From assembly GCF_009711125.1 (NCBI RefSeq), contig NZ_WMIB01000014.1:41473-105472 (forward strand): a DNA stretch of 64,000 bases, in the 5' to 3' direction. The position numbers and the translations under genes were made by a program. The stretch is from Metabacillus mangrovi (GTDB lineage Bacteria; Bacillota; Bacilli; Bacillales; Bacillaceae). The notes under the pieces were generated by a model that was given only the letters and a program-made list of their open reading frames with translations, did no database searches and had not been told where the DNA came from. Shown here in pieces: positions 53,782-63,562 of the stretch (positions within the stretch are counted from its first letter, which is position 1; each line of letters starts with the position of its first letter).

Positions 53782-54652
53782 AGTTCGGAATGTGTCCAAA
53801 ACGATGGACGGTGAGCAGGTTTTAAAGGATGTATCGTTTTCGCTTGAGCCCGGTGAAATTTTTGGGCTGCTCGGGCGGAATGGCTCCGGCAAAACGACGC
53901 TTCTCCGGCTGATTCAGCAGATTCTCCTGCCGGATCAGGGCGGGATTTTTTACGGAAATGTGCCGCTTGATAAAAACCCTGATCTGAAGCGAAAGGTTGT
54001 GTACGTCCCAATTCGGCAGAGTTTTTATGACCGGTATACGTACAAACAGCTGATCCGGATTTTGAAGCCGATTTATCCAGATTTTGATGTGACCTATGCC
54101 AATGAGCTGATGAACCGGTATGGCTTATCAGAAACGAAAAAGTTCAGGGATTTATCAACCGGCCTGAAAAAGCAGTTTTCCCTAATTGTTGCTTTTGCGA
54201 TGAGGCCCGAAGTAATTTTACTGGATGAACCGACGGACGGAATTGATGCGGTTACCCGTCATGACGTACTGGAGCTGATGATTGATGAGGTGGCGGACCG
54301 GCAAACATCGATTATCATCACCTCTCACCGTCTTGAAGATGTGGAGAGGATTTGCAGCCGAATTGCCTTTTTAGAGGATCATACGTTAACCGGTTTAACG
54401 GACATGGAAGAGGTTAAGGAGAATTATCACAAAGTGCAGCTTGCTTTTGAAGAGGATATACAGCTTCGGATCAGGGAAAAGGGCTTGCCGATCCTGGATC
54501 ATACCGGGGTGTTTTATACCATCCTGCTTGAAAAACAGAATGAAGAACACAGAAGCTGGCTGAAGGCGCAGAACCCGAGGATTTGGAACGAGCTGCCTGT
54601 CAGCCTTGAAGAAGTCTTTATTGCAAAGTATGGAGGGAAACGCAGATGGTAA
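53774..54652 (+). CDS. ytrB: ABC transporter ATPase YtrB
   Basis: ATPase of 292 aa. ATG 53774 (MLEVRNVSK), inside the end of ytrA after GAAAGAAGG, is the natural start. Walker A GRNGSGKTT, signature LSTGLKKQFSL, Walker B VILLDEPTDGID and the switch His ITSHRLEDVE are seen; the signature serine-glycine motif is the divergent STGLKK form common to YtrB. Partner of the YtrC-type permease that follows. Confidence 0.92.
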   Translation: MLEVRNVSKTMDGEQVLKDVSFSLEPGEIFGLLGRNGSGKTTLLRLIQQILLPDQGGIFYGNVPLDKNPDLKRKVVYVPIRQSFYDRYTYKQLIRILKPIYPDFDVTYANELMNRYGLSETKKFRDLSTGLKKQFSLIVAFAMRPEVILLDEPTDGIDAVTRHDVLELMIDEVADRQTSIIITSHRLEDVERICSRIAFLEDHTLTGLTDMEEVKENYHKVQLAFEEDIQLRIREKGLPILDHTGVFYTILLEKQNEEHRSWLKAQNPRIWNELPVSLEEVFIAKYGGKRRW

Positions 54653-55590
54653 GGAAAGGTCTTTTACTAAAAGAACTCAGACAGTCCGGCCTCATGCTGG
54701 GGGTCACGATGCTCATCCTGACGGCCTACGTTCCGCTCAGCATAATGGAGGATTATTCAGGTTACCTGGACAGCAATTTTCCCGGGCCTTATACGTATGA
54801 CCTTTCCCAGCAAGTGTTTTTAGGCTTTTTAATGATGCTCACAGCATTCCTTGCTATAGGGTTTATCGGAAGTGAACGGCAGCGGGGAAGCATGGAATTC
54901 ACCCTGTCCCTTCCTTATTCACGCAGTACGATATTCTGGACAAAATGGCTGCTGGGACTCGCGGCGATTGTGGTCTCCCTCCTGTTGTCCTTCGTGATTT
55001 CTTCAATCGAGCTTGCGGCGTTGGGGACTGATGTGGATTTGCTGCACTATTACTGCTTTGCCGGTGCGGCGCTAATCATGATCTTCACACTTGTATTTTC
55101 GGCAGGGTGTCTTACTGGGACCCCATTTGCTCAGGCGATTGTTGCGGTTAGTACGGCGCTTTTGCCGGTGCTGACTATAGGTGCAGCAGCCATGAATCTT
55201 GAGCCATTTTACTTGATTTCTACACAAATTCCGATGGAAACAGTCGAGACGATCGCTTATTTTTCAGCGCCAGCCTACCTTATTTACGATGTAAACATGA
55301 CCTATCAGCAGCTTCTCATTCCTGTTTTCCTTACGGTGCTTTTCCTTGTAATCGGATATGCTGCTTTTCTGAAACACCCTGCTGAACGCAACGGCTCTTT
55401 CTTTCTGTGGAAGCAGCTCGAACTTCCGGTTTTCGTATACGTCATCATTCTAGGGACGTTTGGTTTTGGCGGTGCAATCCATGGGATGACCGGAACCCTT
55501 ACAGGGTATTTTACCGGTTTACTCATTGGAGCAGCAATAGGGGGAACCCTTGGCTATATCCTTATTTATAAAAAAACAAAGGTAAGCTAG
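54646..55590 (+). CDS. ytrC: ABC-2 type permease, YtrC/YtrD-like
   Basis: Membrane subunit, 314 aa, about eight helices; MLTAFLAIGFIGSERQRGSMEFTLSLPYSRSTIFWTKWLLG is typical of ABC-2 permeases. It overlaps ytrB by seven bases. B. subtilis has two paralogues in tandem (ytrC and ytrD); here only one gene is present, so a homodimer is likely. Confidence 0.87.
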   Translation: MVRKGLLLKELRQSGLMLGVTMLILTAYVPLSIMEDYSGYLDSNFPGPYTYDLSQQVFLGFLMMLTAFLAIGFIGSERQRGSMEFTLSLPYSRSTIFWTKWLLGLAAIVVSLLLSFVISSIELAALGTDVDLLHYYCFAGAALIMIFTLVFSAGCLTGTPFAQAIVAVSTALLPVLTIGAAAMNLEPFYLISTQIPMETVETIAYFSAPAYLIYDVNMTYQQLLIPVFLTVLFLVIGYAAFLKHPAERNGSFFLWKQLELPVFVYVIILGTFGFGGAIHGMTGTLTGYFTGLLIGAAIGGTLGYILIYKKTKVS

Positions 55591-55601
55591 GAGGAGCATT
55601 T

Positions 55602-56300
55602 ATGATTGAAATAAAAAACCTTTCCCATTCCTTTTATGTCGGGAAAAAAGGGAAGGAAAGGGAGATCCCGGTTTTGAACGGGATTTCCCTCGAAATCAGC
55701 CAAGGGGAAATTGCTTCGATTTTCGGCAAGAGCGGTTCTGGAAAATCGACTTTGCTGAATTTAATATCAGGGTTTATGAAACCAGGCTCAGGGAGAATTT
55801 TAATAAACGGAGAAGATGTCACTTCTTTCAGCGAGAAGCAGTGGGCAGCCTTCAGACTGCAAAATTTCGGGTTTATTTTTCAAAATTTTCAGCTAATCCC
55901 GAGCCTCTCCACGTTTGATAATGTAGCTTTGCCGCTTGTGCTTGAAGGAGTCCATGCTTCACAGCGGAAGCTCAGGGTGCAGGAAATTCTCCAGCGTGTC
56001 GGTCTTTTGGAACAGGCGAATCATTTTCCGAATGAACTGTCAGGCGGCCAGCAGCAGCGGGTCAGCATTGCAAGAGCGCTTATCTTGAATCCGCAGATTA
56101 TTTTAGCGGATGAACCGACTGGCAGTCTCGATTCTGAGACCGAGAAAGAGATTTTGAATTTAATCCGGGAGCTGAACCGCCAGCAGGGCATCACCTTTTT
56201 TATCATCACCCATGACGAAGAAGTGGCAGAAATCAGTGATAAACGATTTTATCTGCATGACGGTGCATTAGTGAACGGGGGTGTCTCAATTGAAGTTTAA
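55602..56300 (+). CDS. ytrE: ABC transporter ATPase YtrE (MacB/LolD-type)
   Basis: ATPase of 232 aa with Walker A GKSGSGKST, Q-loop IFQNFQLIPSLS, signature [15 protein letters not shown], Walker B IILADEPTGSLD and His in IITHDEEVA. LolD/MacB-type ATPases power mechanotransmission rather than classical transport. AGGAGGAGC precedes ATG. It overlaps ytrF. Confidence 0.93.
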   Translation: MIEIKNLSHSFYVGKKGKEREIPVLNGISLEISQGEIASIFGKSGSGKSTLLNLISGFMKPGSGRILINGEDVTSFSEKQWAAFRLQNFGFIFQNFQLIPSLSTFDNVALPLVLEGVHASQRKLRVQEILQRVGLLEQANHFPNELSGGQQQRVSIARALILNPQIILADEPTGSLDSETEKEILNLIRELNRQQGITFFIITHDEEVAEISDKRFYLHDGALVNGGVSIEV

Positions 56301-57597
56301 AGATCAGGTTGCATTTGTTAGGCAGAATATGAAAAAAAACCGGCTTCGGGTCTTTATGACGATTCTGGCCACCACAATGGGATGTGCGTTTCTCATCGTG
56401 CTGGCATCTATTGGATTCGGCTTTCAAAAAACGGCCACAGATGAAATCCAAAAGCAGCAGCTCCTTACGGAAGTCAAAGTAGAAGGAAAAGAGGATAAAG
56501 AAAAAGGGGCCCTGCCCGTATCAAGCGGGATGATTGAAGATATTGAGAAAACAGAAGGAATTAAGGCGGTTGTAAAACGCAACCAGATTGACTTGCCTGT
56601 AACGGCAAAACTCAAAGAACGGTCGGGAGAAAACTTTTCATCTATTATTACCGACATGGATCAGGAGAAAAAAGCAAACCTGACACTGGACCGCGGCAGA
56701 ATGCCTGAGAAGGCGGACGAGATCGTTGTCGGCTATCATTTCGGCAACATGCTGTTAACTGACGAGGAACGGAAGCAGCTTCAGGCCTTTGAGAACAATC
56801 CGGAGGGGGAAGCAAAGCAGCCGGCAGGCTATACGGACGAGCTTTTGAATAAAGAAGTAGTCTTCATTTATACGGACGCAGACGGCAAAGATAAGACCTA
56901 TACGTTTACGATTGCAGGCGTGGCAAAAAAGCCCGCACGTGATTATCTCCAAGACACCAACGTCATGATTGATGACCGGATGCTTAAAGAGCTTGCTCCC
57001 CTGATTGATCCGGAATTCAATCCGGATCAGATCACCTATTCAACTGTGAATGCTTATGCTGAATCCATCGGCCAAGTGGACGGTCTTACGAAAGCACTCA
57101 AAGAGAAAGGCTACCTGGTTTACTCCATCACAGAAGAGCTGGAAAGCATGAATCTGTTCTTTAATGCATTTAAAGCCGGGCTGATTTTTGTAGGGACAGT
57201 GGCAGTTCTGATCGCCTCTATTGGAATCTTCAATACAATGACGATGGCTGTAACGGAACGCACCCAGCAGATTGGCATCATGAAGGCGATCGGCGCACAG
57301 CCCAAGATGATCCGCAGACTGTTCCTGATGGAGTGCGCATGGATCGGAGTGGCGGGTGCAGCAATCGGTGTCCTCCTTTCATACGGGATAAGCTTTGCAG
57401 CAAACCAAATCATCCCGATGATTCTTGAGTCCGCTGCCGGGGGCGAATCAATCGATATGCAGATTTCCTATATCCCGGTATCGCTCGTACTAATCGCTTC
57501 TGCGATTAGCATTGGGGTAGCCATCCTGTCCGGGCTGCGTCCGGCTGTTAAAGCGACGAATATTAATGTACTTTCGGCTTTGAGAAGGGAAATGTAG
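56290..57597 (+). CDS. ytrF: FtsX/MacB-type permease YtrF
   Basis: Membrane protein of 435 aa: one N-terminal helix (about 18-40), a large extracellular domain (45-290) and three C-terminal helices with GTVAVLIASIGIFNTMTMAVTERTQQIGIMKAIGA, the FtsX hallmark. I prefer TTG 56290 (LKFKDQVAF), six bases after GGGGGTG, because this matches the N-terminus of B. subtilis YtrF; GTG 56281 is an alternative. Works with YtrE, probably acting on the cell envelope. Confidence 0.9.
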   Translation: MKFKDQVAFVRQNMKKNRLRVFMTILATTMGCAFLIVLASIGFGFQKTATDEIQKQQLLTEVKVEGKEDKEKGALPVSSGMIEDIEKTEGIKAVVKRNQIDLPVTAKLKERSGENFSSIITDMDQEKKANLTLDRGRMPEKADEIVVGYHFGNMLLTDEERKQLQAFENNPEGEAKQPAGYTDELLNKEVVFIYTDADGKDKTYTFTIAGVAKKPARDYLQDTNVMIDDRMLKELAPLIDPEFNPDQITYSTVNAYAESIGQVDGLTKALKEKGYLVYSITEELESMNLFFNAFKAGLIFVGTVAVLIASIGIFNTMTMAVTERTQQIGIMKAIGAQPKMIRRLFLMECAWIGVAGAAIGVLLSYGISFAANQIIPMILESAAGGESIDMQISYIPVSLVLIASAISIGVAILSGLRPAVKATNINVLSALRREM

Positions 57598-57702
57598 TGT
57601 AACCGAGTCTACCAATCAGCTTTTTAAAAAACGGCATCAGAAGAGGTTTTACAGAAAAAACTTCAAGCATGCTGCTGTTCTTGGAGTGATCTCCAAGTAT
57701 TC

Positions 57703-57733
57703 AATCCCCCCGTCTCTGGCAGGGGGATTTTTT
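57703..57733 (+). terminator. Terminator of the ytr operon
   Basis: Stem AATCCCCC / GGGGGATT followed by T6. A second perfect hairpin CTTGGAG/CTCCAAG lies just upstream at 57680-57697. Confidence 0.85.
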
Positions 57734-57835
57734 GCAATATTTTTTCTTTGTAAATCCAGCATTCTTTCATTGAAAAAGTGGGGGAAACGCCATACAATAC
57801 TCTATGGAATTTAATTCAAAAGGGAGGGGAGCTTT

Positions 57836-59026
57836 ATGCCGCGTTCCCTGTGGCTTCTCGTAATCGGGATGATCATAAATGTTACCGGGGCTTCTTTTTT
57901 ATGGCCTCTGAATACCATATATATTCATGACGAACTGGGCAAATCGCTGACAGTGGCTGGGATTGTCCTCATGCTCAACGCAGGTGCGAGTGTGATCGGA
58001 AACCTGGCCGGAGGAGTGCTGTTTGATAAAATCGGCGGATACCGCTCCATTCTGCTCGGAATTATCATCACATTGACTGCATTGTCACTGATGGTCTTTT
58101 TCCACGGATGGCCGTATTATGTCATTTTGCTGGCGATTGTCGGGTTCGGTTCAGGTATTGTTTTTCCTGCAACGTATGCAATGGCGGGAAGTGTCTGGCC
58201 AGAAGGCGGAAGAAGGTCCTTCAATGCCATTTATGTAGCGCAAAATGCAGGGGTGGCAATCGGTTCTGCCCTGGGCGGACTTGTCGCATCCATATCCTTT
58301 CAGTGGATTTTTCTGGCCAACGGCCTTTTGTATGCCATCTTTTTTTTGGTAGCATTTTTCGGCTACCGAAATATCCAGGCAACCGTTCACTCCGTTGCTT
58401 TGGTCACCCAAAAGCCGGCGGTAAAAGACCGGACGAAGTTCACGGCCCTGGCCGTACTGAGCGTTGCCTACTTTCTATGCTGGGCAGCTTACGTACAGTG
58501 GCAGTCAACGATTGCTGCACACACCCAGACGCTGAACATCGATTTAAAGCAGTACAGTCTGCTATGGACCATTAACGGACTGATGATTGTACTGGGACAG
58601 CCGCTGCTGTCTGCATTTGTGAAGCGGTTTGCAAAAACACTGAAAACACAAATGCTGATCGGAATGGGGATTTTTATGGTCTCCTACGGAATTGCCGCAT
58701 CAGCCGGTGAGTTTACAGGCTTCCTTGCTGCCATGATCATCCTGACAGTTGGAGAAATGCTTGTCTGGCCGGCAGTGCCGACCATCGCCAACGACCTGGC
58801 GCCGAAAGGCAGAGAAGGCTTCTACCAGGGATTTGTCAACAGCACCGCTACAGCCGGAAGAATGGTTGGACCGCTGCTTGGCGGAATCCTGGTCGATGTA
58901 TTCAATATGCCAGTCATGTTCGCAGTCCTCCTCGGATTGCTCGTCGTCAGCTTCTTCATCACGATGGTTTATGACAGAGGCCTGAAATATGGTACAGACA
59001 AAGAAACCGCAGAACACGTAGCCTGA
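57836..59026 (+). CDS. yttB: MFS transporter YttB
   Basis: Major facilitator protein, 396 aa, 12 helices. Motif A variant GGVLFDKIGGYRSI (about 59-72) follows helix 2. Related to multidrug and sugar-type efflux proteins, substrate unknown. GGGAGGGG precedes ATG. Same position as in B. subtilis, between the ytr operon and ytvB. Confidence 0.9.
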   Translation: MPRSLWLLVIGMIINVTGASFLWPLNTIYIHDELGKSLTVAGIVLMLNAGASVIGNLAGGVLFDKIGGYRSILLGIIITLTALSLMVFFHGWPYYVILLAIVGFGSGIVFPATYAMAGSVWPEGGRRSFNAIYVAQNAGVAIGSALGGLVASISFQWIFLANGLLYAIFFLVAFFGYRNIQATVHSVALVTQKPAVKDRTKFTALAVLSVAYFLCWAAYVQWQSTIAAHTQTLNIDLKQYSLLWTINGLMIVLGQPLLSAFVKRFAKTLKTQMLIGMGIFMVSYGIAASAGEFTGFLAAMIILTVGEMLVWPAVPTIANDLAPKGREGFYQGFVNSTATAGRMVGPLLGGILVDVFNMPVMFAVLLGLLVVSFFITMVYDRGLKYGTDKETAEHVA

Positions 59027-59048
59027 GTCAGAGACTCGGGCTTTTTTT
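59021..59048 (+). terminator. yttB terminator
   Basis: Stem GCCTGAGTC / GACTCGGGC with a three-base loop and seven T; the yttB stop codon lies in the first arm. Confidence 0.85.
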
Positions 59049-59088
59049 ATAGGCTGGGCGCTGATCCCTGGGATCGCTTCAGGAACGA

Positions 59089-59836
59089 CCGGTCTCCAGA
59101 GCCGCTATTTGCCCAAAAAAAGCCTGATATTCGGAATAACGGTCTCAGCGGCAGCTATTTGCGGTGATTCCGGCCCAAACCCGCGAATTCCCGGCAAATA
59201 GTGTCCCCTCAGACCGAAACAGCAAAAAAGGCCGGTTTTCCACGAAATAACGTCTCCTGAGACCGAAACAGGAAATACCGGTCTCCAGAGCCGCTATTTG
59301 CACCAAAAAACCCTGATTTTCGGAATAACGGTCTCAGCGGCAGCTATTTGCGGTGATTCCGGCCCAAACCCGCCAATTCCCGGTAAATAGTGTCCCCTCA
59401 GACCGAATCAGCAAAAAAAGGCCGGTTTTCGTCGAAATAACGTCTTCTGAGACCGAAACAGGAAATACCGGTCTCCAGAGCCGCTATTTGCACCAAAAAA
59501 GCCTGATTTTCGGAATAACGGTCTCAGCGGCAGCTATTTGCGGTGATTACGGCCCAAACCCGCGAATTCCCGGTAAATAGTGTCCCCTCAGACCGAAACA
59601 GCAATAAAAGGCCGGTTTTTGTCGAAATAACGTCTTCTGAGACCGAAACAGGAGTTACCGGTCTCCAGGGCCGCTATTTGCCCAAAAAAAGCCTGTTTTC
59701 CCGAATAACGGTCTCAGCGGCAGCTATTTGCGGTGATTCCGCCCCAAACCCGCGAATTCCCGGTAAATAGTGTCCCCTCAGACCGAAACAGCGAAAAACG
59801 GCCAGTTTTCGTCGAAATAACGTCTTCTGAGACCGC
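59089..59836. repeat. Tandem array B: four ~190-bp units related to array A
   Basis: Units begin at 59089, 59278, 59468 and 59658 (189-190 bp). Each has four modules, two forward (CCGGTCTCCAGAGCCGC, ACGGTCTCAGCGGCAGC) and two reverse (CCTCAGACCGAAAC, TTCTGAGACCGAAAC), each next to a TATTT or AAATA element. Module content, four-fold layout and unit size match array A at 7271; CCGGTCTCCAGAGCCGC is the exact complement of the start of array A units. Open frames inside lack start signals. Confidence 0.94.
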
Positions 59837-59948
59837 TCCACCCGGTAAGTCCCTTAAAAACAGCTCTCTCCGCCCGGAAACTGCATGAAACCAGTACCTT
59901 AGACAGGTATGGAAAATAATTCTAAATAATCAAGCCAGGGGGGAACAT
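59837..59948. other. Spacer before ytvB
   Basis: Short unique sequence between the last array B module and the ytvB region. No hairpin or gene is evident. Confidence 0.4.
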
Positions 59949-60059
59949 ATGTTGTACAATGAAAAGAAAAGTCTTTCCCTTCCCCGTGGGACTGCCGGTC
60001 TGTATTTTTTATTCTTCCGTTTTGCCAGAATAAAAAAGAAGGAATGGTGGTGCAGTTGA
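59949..60059 (+). CDS. Possible 36-aa peptide overlapping the start of ytvB
   Basis: ATG 59949 is five bases after AGGGGGG and opens 36 codons (MLYNEKKSLSLPRG..., hydrophobic Phe/Tyr-rich middle, basic end) that stop inside the ytvB start region. This arrangement could couple translation to ytvB. No homologue recognised; it may be chance. Confidence 0.3.
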   Translation: MLYNEKKSLSLPRGTAGLYFLFFRFARIKKKEWWCS

Positions 60060-60361
60060 CAGTTCAAATTTTGATTGCCAGTATCATTGGAGGAATAATG
60101 GGGATTGTGAGCCATATGAAAAAAAGGGGGCGTTTGGAAAAGCCTAGAATGACAAAACGGTTTATTTACCTCGGCTTCTATGAAGATTTTGCTGTCGGCA
60201 CGATCGCAGCCATCATGCTCGTCCTCTCCTCAGAACCGCAAACCTCTTTTCAGCTCGTTTTGCTTTCCATTATCGCTGGTTACAGCGGGGAAGCGGTCCT
60301 GCGAAGCTTTGAAATCTCCAGTGACCCAGAAAAGCCGGATCTTCCCTCTTCCAAAAATTAA
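60050..60361 (+). CDS. ytvB: DUF4257-type small membrane protein YtvB
   Basis: About 103 aa, two to three helices (QILIASIIGGIMGIVSH; VGTIAAIMLVLS; LVLLSIIAGYSGEAVLRSF). Start is uncertain: ATG 60044 touches the AAGAAGGA site; GTG 60050 is six bases away; TTG 60056 is also possible. I use GTG 60050. Function unknown. Its location before leuS matches B. subtilis. Confidence 0.75.
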   Translation: MQLTVQILIASIIGGIMGIVSHMKKRGRLEKPRMTKRFIYLGFYEDFAVGTIAAIMLVLSSEPQTSFQLVLLSIIAGYSGEAVLRSFEISSDPEKPDLPSSKN

Positions 60362-60426
60362 CCGGAGCCGTATTTCCATATCGAGCTCTTCTCTCAGCCT
60401 AATTTCCCTTAGTTCGCCAAAGCAGC

Positions 60427-60455
60427 TTGCATCTTCCTCAAATTTTTTATAAAAT
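60427..60455 (+). promoter_or_regulatory. leuS promoter
   Basis: TTGCAT (60427-60432), 17-base spacer, TAAAAT (60450-60455), about 25 bases before the T-box leader. Confidence 0.55.
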
Positions 60456-60479
60456 AGCCTTACATTGCAATAGTTTGAA

Positions 60480-60708
60480 CGGTGACAAGGAGCAGTAGTG
60501 GACAGGAAGCACAATAGAGAGCTGGCGGATGGTGCAAGCCAGCAGCAAATGTCCATGAACTCGCCTTTGAGTTTGCAGATGCGAAAACAAGTAGTGTCTG
60601 CCGTCCATTCACGTTACGAATGTCAAGCGAGTGTATTTTTTACACTAATTTGGGTGGTACCGCGGGAGAAAGCTCTCGTCCCTTTTGCAGGGACGGAGCT
60701 TTTTTTAT
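60480..60708 (+). ncRNA. T-box leader (leucine) upstream of leuS
   Basis: The T-box sequence AATTTGGGTGGTACCGCGG at 60648-60666 is the canonical antiterminator that binds uncharged tRNA. An intrinsic terminator (AAAGCTCTCGTCCC / GGGACGGAGCTTT, T7) follows at 60670-60708. Stem I includes GAGAGCTGGCGG and GGTGCAAGCCAGC. The likely specifier codon is CTC (Leu) in ATGAACTCGCC. Uncharged leucyl-tRNA would induce leuS. Confidence 0.95.
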
Positions 60709-60764
60709 TTTCGCGGTCCCGCCGCTCAGAGCAGCCGTTCAGATAAACCCGAGGAGGAAGCAGG

Positions 60765-63179
60765 ATGAGCTTTAATCATAAGCAGATTGAAAAAAAGTGG
60801 CAGGATCACTGGGTGCAGAACAAAACGTTTAAAACCGGGGAAAATCCGGAGAACCCGAAATTTTACGCGCTGGATATGTTCCCGTATCCATCAGGCGCCG
60901 GACTGCATGTTGGACATCCGGAAGGATTCACGGCAACCGATATCCTATCCAGAATGAAAAGAATGCAGGGCTACAACGTCCTTCACCCGATGGGCTGGGA
61001 TGCTTTCGGTCTTCCGGCAGAGCAGTTTGCTCTTGATACGGGAAATGATCCTGCAGAGTTCACGGAACAAAACATCAATAACTTCAGACGCCAGATCCAG
61101 GCACTCGGGTTCTCCTATGACTGGGACCGTGAAGTGAATACGACGGATCCGGAGTACTATAAATGGACACAGTGGATTTTCCTGAAGCTTTATGAAAAAG
61201 GCCTTGCTTATATTGATGAAGTCGCAGTGAACTGGTGCCCGGCACTTGGAACGGTGCTTGCCAACGAAGAAGTCATCGACGGGAAAAGCGAGCGCGGCGG
61301 TCATCCGGTTGAGCGCCGGCCGATGAAGCAGTGGATGCTGAAAATCACGGCGTATGCGGACCGCCTTATCGAAGATCTTGAAGAAGTCGACTGGCCGGAA
61401 AGCATCAAAGATATGCAGCGCAACTGGATCGGGCGTTCGGAAGGCGCTCATGTTCAATTTGCCATTGATGGACATAACGAGAGCTTCACGACTTTCACAA
61501 CACGTCCGGATACGCTTTTCGGAGCGACGTATGCGGTCCTTGCTCCAGAGCATGCCCTTGTTTCAAAAATGGTTACCGAGGATCAAAGGCAGGCTGTTGA
61601 ATCCTACATCGATCAGGTCAAATCCAAATCGGATCTTGAAAGAACCGATCTGGCAAAAGATAAAACCGGTGTCTTTACAGGTGCTTACGCCATCAATCCG
61701 GTAAGCGGCGGCAAAATGCCGATCTGGATCGCGGACTATGTCCTGATCAGTTATGGAACGGGCGCGATCATGGCTGTACCTGGGCATGACGAGCGCGACT
61801 ATGAGTTTGCTAAGAAATTTGATCTGCCAATCAAGGAAGTTGTAGCAGGCGGAGATCTTTCCAAAGAAGCCTACACAGGAGACGGAGAGCACGTCAATTC
61901 CGAATTCTTGAACGGTCTTGGAAAAGAAGAGGCGATTGAAAAAATGATCACCTGGCTTGAAGAGAACAGCAAGGGTGAAAAGAAAGTCACGTACCGTCTC
62001 CGTGACTGGCTGTTCAGCCGCCAGCGCTACTGGGGTGAGCCGATTCCAATCATTCATTGGGAGGACGGCACAATGTCGGCCGTTCCAGAGGACCAGCTGC
62101 CGCTGACCCTGCCAAAAACGAAGGAGATCAAGCCATCCGGTACTGGTGAATCTCCGCTTGCCAACATCGCAGAGTGGGTGAACGTCACCGATCCGGAAAC
62201 CGGCAAAAAAGGGCGCCGCGAAACGAACACAATGCCTCAGTGGGCGGGAAGCTGCTGGTATTACCTGCGCTATATCGACCCGAACAACAGCGAGGCGCTT
62301 GCGGATCCGGAAAAAATCAAGCAGTGGCTGCCGGTTGATACGTATATCGGCGGTGCAGAACACGCGGTTCTTCACCTTCTGTATGCACGTTTCTGGCATA
62401 AGTTCCTTTATGACATCGGAGTTGTTCCGACGAAGGAGCCATTCCAGAAGCTGTTCAACCAGGGGATGATCCTTGGGGAGAACAACGAGAAAATGAGTAA
62501 ATCAAAGGGGAATGTCGTCAACCCGGATGAAGTGGTCGAAAGCCACGGTGCCGACACACTCCGTCTTTACGAAATGTTCATGGGGCCGCTGGAAGCTTCA
62601 ATTGCCTGGTCTGAAAAAGGACTGGACGGAGCGAGGCGCTTCCTGGATCGTGTATGGAGACTCATGGTGGAAGACAACGGAAGCCTTACGCCGAAAATCG
62701 CGGACAGCGGCAATGCGTCACTGGAAAAGGTTTATCACGAAACCGTGAAAAAGGTAACCGAAAACATCGAAGGGCTCCGCTTTAACACGGCGATTTCCCA
62801 GCTGATGGTGTTTACAAACGACGCCTACAAAGCAACTGAGCTTCCGAAAGAATACATGGAAGGCTTCGTAAAGCTTCTTTCTCCGATCGCGCCGCATCTT
62901 GCGGAAGAGCTGTGGGAAAAGCTTGGCCACACAGATACGATCGCGTATACTGCATGGCCTGAATACGATGAAGCGAAGCTTGTAGAGGACGAAGTGGAAG
63001 TCGTTGTTCAGCTGAACGGAAAAGTAAAAGCAAAACTGCTCGTTCCAGCAGAAGCAACCCGTGAAGAAATGGAAAAAATCGCGCTCGAAGATGAGAAAGT
63101 GAAAGAACAGCTCGAAGGCAAAACAATCCGCAAGGTAATTGCGGTACCTGGTAAATTGATTAATATTGTGGCGAACTGA
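60765..63179 (+). CDS. leuS: Leucyl-tRNA synthetase
   Basis: Class Ia aminoacyl-tRNA synthetase, 804 aa, the normal length. HIGH-type motif in [14 protein letters not shown] (about 42-51), [10 protein letters not shown], editing (CP1) domain with [12 protein letters not shown] and [19 protein letters not shown], and KMSKSKGN near residue 573. GAGGAGGAAG precedes ATG. Controlled by the T-box leader; has its own terminator. Confidence 0.98.
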   Translation: MSFNHKQIEKKWQDHWVQNKTFKTGENPENPKFYALDMFPYPSGAGLHVGHPEGFTATDILSRMKRMQGYNVLHPMGWDAFGLPAEQFALDTGNDPAEFTEQNINNFRRQIQALGFSYDWDREVNTTDPEYYKWTQWIFLKLYEKGLAYIDEVAVNWCPALGTVLANEEVIDGKSERGGHPVERRPMKQWMLKITAYADRLIEDLEEVDWPESIKDMQRNWIGRSEGAHVQFAIDGHNESFTTFTTRPDTLFGATYAVLAPEHALVSKMVTEDQRQAVESYIDQVKSKSDLERTDLAKDKTGVFTGAYAINPVSGGKMPIWIADYVLISYGTGAIMAVPGHDERDYEFAKKFDLPIKEVVAGGDLSKEAYTGDGEHVNSEFLNGLGKEEAIEKMITWLEENSKGEKKVTYRLRDWLFSRQRYWGEPIPIIHWEDGTMSAVPEDQLPLTLPKTKEIKPSGTGESPLANIAEWVNVTDPETGKKGRRETNTMPQWAGSCWYYLRYIDPNNSEALADPEKIKQWLPVDTYIGGAEHAVLHLLYARFWHKFLYDIGVVPTKEPFQKLFNQGMILGENNEKMSKSKGNVVNPDEVVESHGADTLRLYEMFMGPLEASIAWSEKGLDGARRFLDRVWRLMVEDNGSLTPKIADSGNASLEKVYHETVKKVTENIEGLRFNTAISQLMVFTNDAYKATELPKEYMEGFVKLLSPIAPHLAEELWEKLGHTDTIAYTAWPEYDEAKLVEDEVEVVVQLNGKVKAKLLVPAEATREEMEKIALEDEKVKEQLEGKTIRKVIAVPGKLINIVAN

Positions 63180-63183
63180 TAAG

Positions 63184-63220
63184 AAGCTTGCAGAGGATTT
63201 CTCTGCAAGCTTTCTTTTTA
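63184..63220 (+). terminator. leuS terminator
   Basis: Stem AAGCTTGCAGAG / CTCTGCAAGCTT with a five-base loop, then TCTTTTT. Confidence 0.93.
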
Positions 63221-63314
63221 TTCCCGGTTCAATTGATGCACAGCCCATGTTATAATAAATCGCTTGGAAGATTGTCCGAAATCTGCAATCTGATAGCGTA
63301 TGGAGGTGTATGAA

Positions 63315-63524
63315 ATGAACAAAAGATGGACCATTCATAAAATTAATGACTTCGTTGAAAAGAACTCCGAAAGCAAGCTTCTTTCAACGGAATATCACGG
63401 TTTTTCGCAAAAACTGGAATTCCAGTGTGCGTGCGGCAGCCGTTTCGAGAAGACGTTTACGAAATTTAAGAATAACCACCAGCGAAAATGTGATGCATGC
63501 CAGCCGCCGAAAACGTCACGATAA
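63315..63524 (+). CDS. Small zinc-ribbon-like protein
   Basis: A 69-aa basic protein. ATG 63315 follows ATGGAGGTG by six bases; the upstream ATG 63300 overlaps that site. CACGSRFEKTF and KCDAC give a C-x-C-G ... C-x-x-C metal-binding pattern, as in short treble-clef or DNA-binding domains. Family not recognised. Flanked by terminators on both sides. Confidence 0.72.
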   Translation: MNKRWTIHKINDFVEKNSESKLLSTEYHGFSQKLEFQCACGSRFEKTFTKFKNNHQRKCDACQPPKTSR

Positions 63525-63526
63525 CC

Positions 63527-63562
63527 AAATGCCAATTCCTTAAGTGGAACTGGCATTTTTTA
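63527..63562. terminator. Bidirectional terminator
   Basis: Stem AAATGCCAaTTCC / GGAAcTGGCATTT with T5 on one side. It serves the zinc-ribbon gene and the minus-strand fragment at 63563. Confidence 0.85.

Noticed and set aside
61563..62399. 278-codon minus-strand frame opposite leuS
   Set aside because: Antisense shadow of leuS, which has complete class I synthetase motifs.
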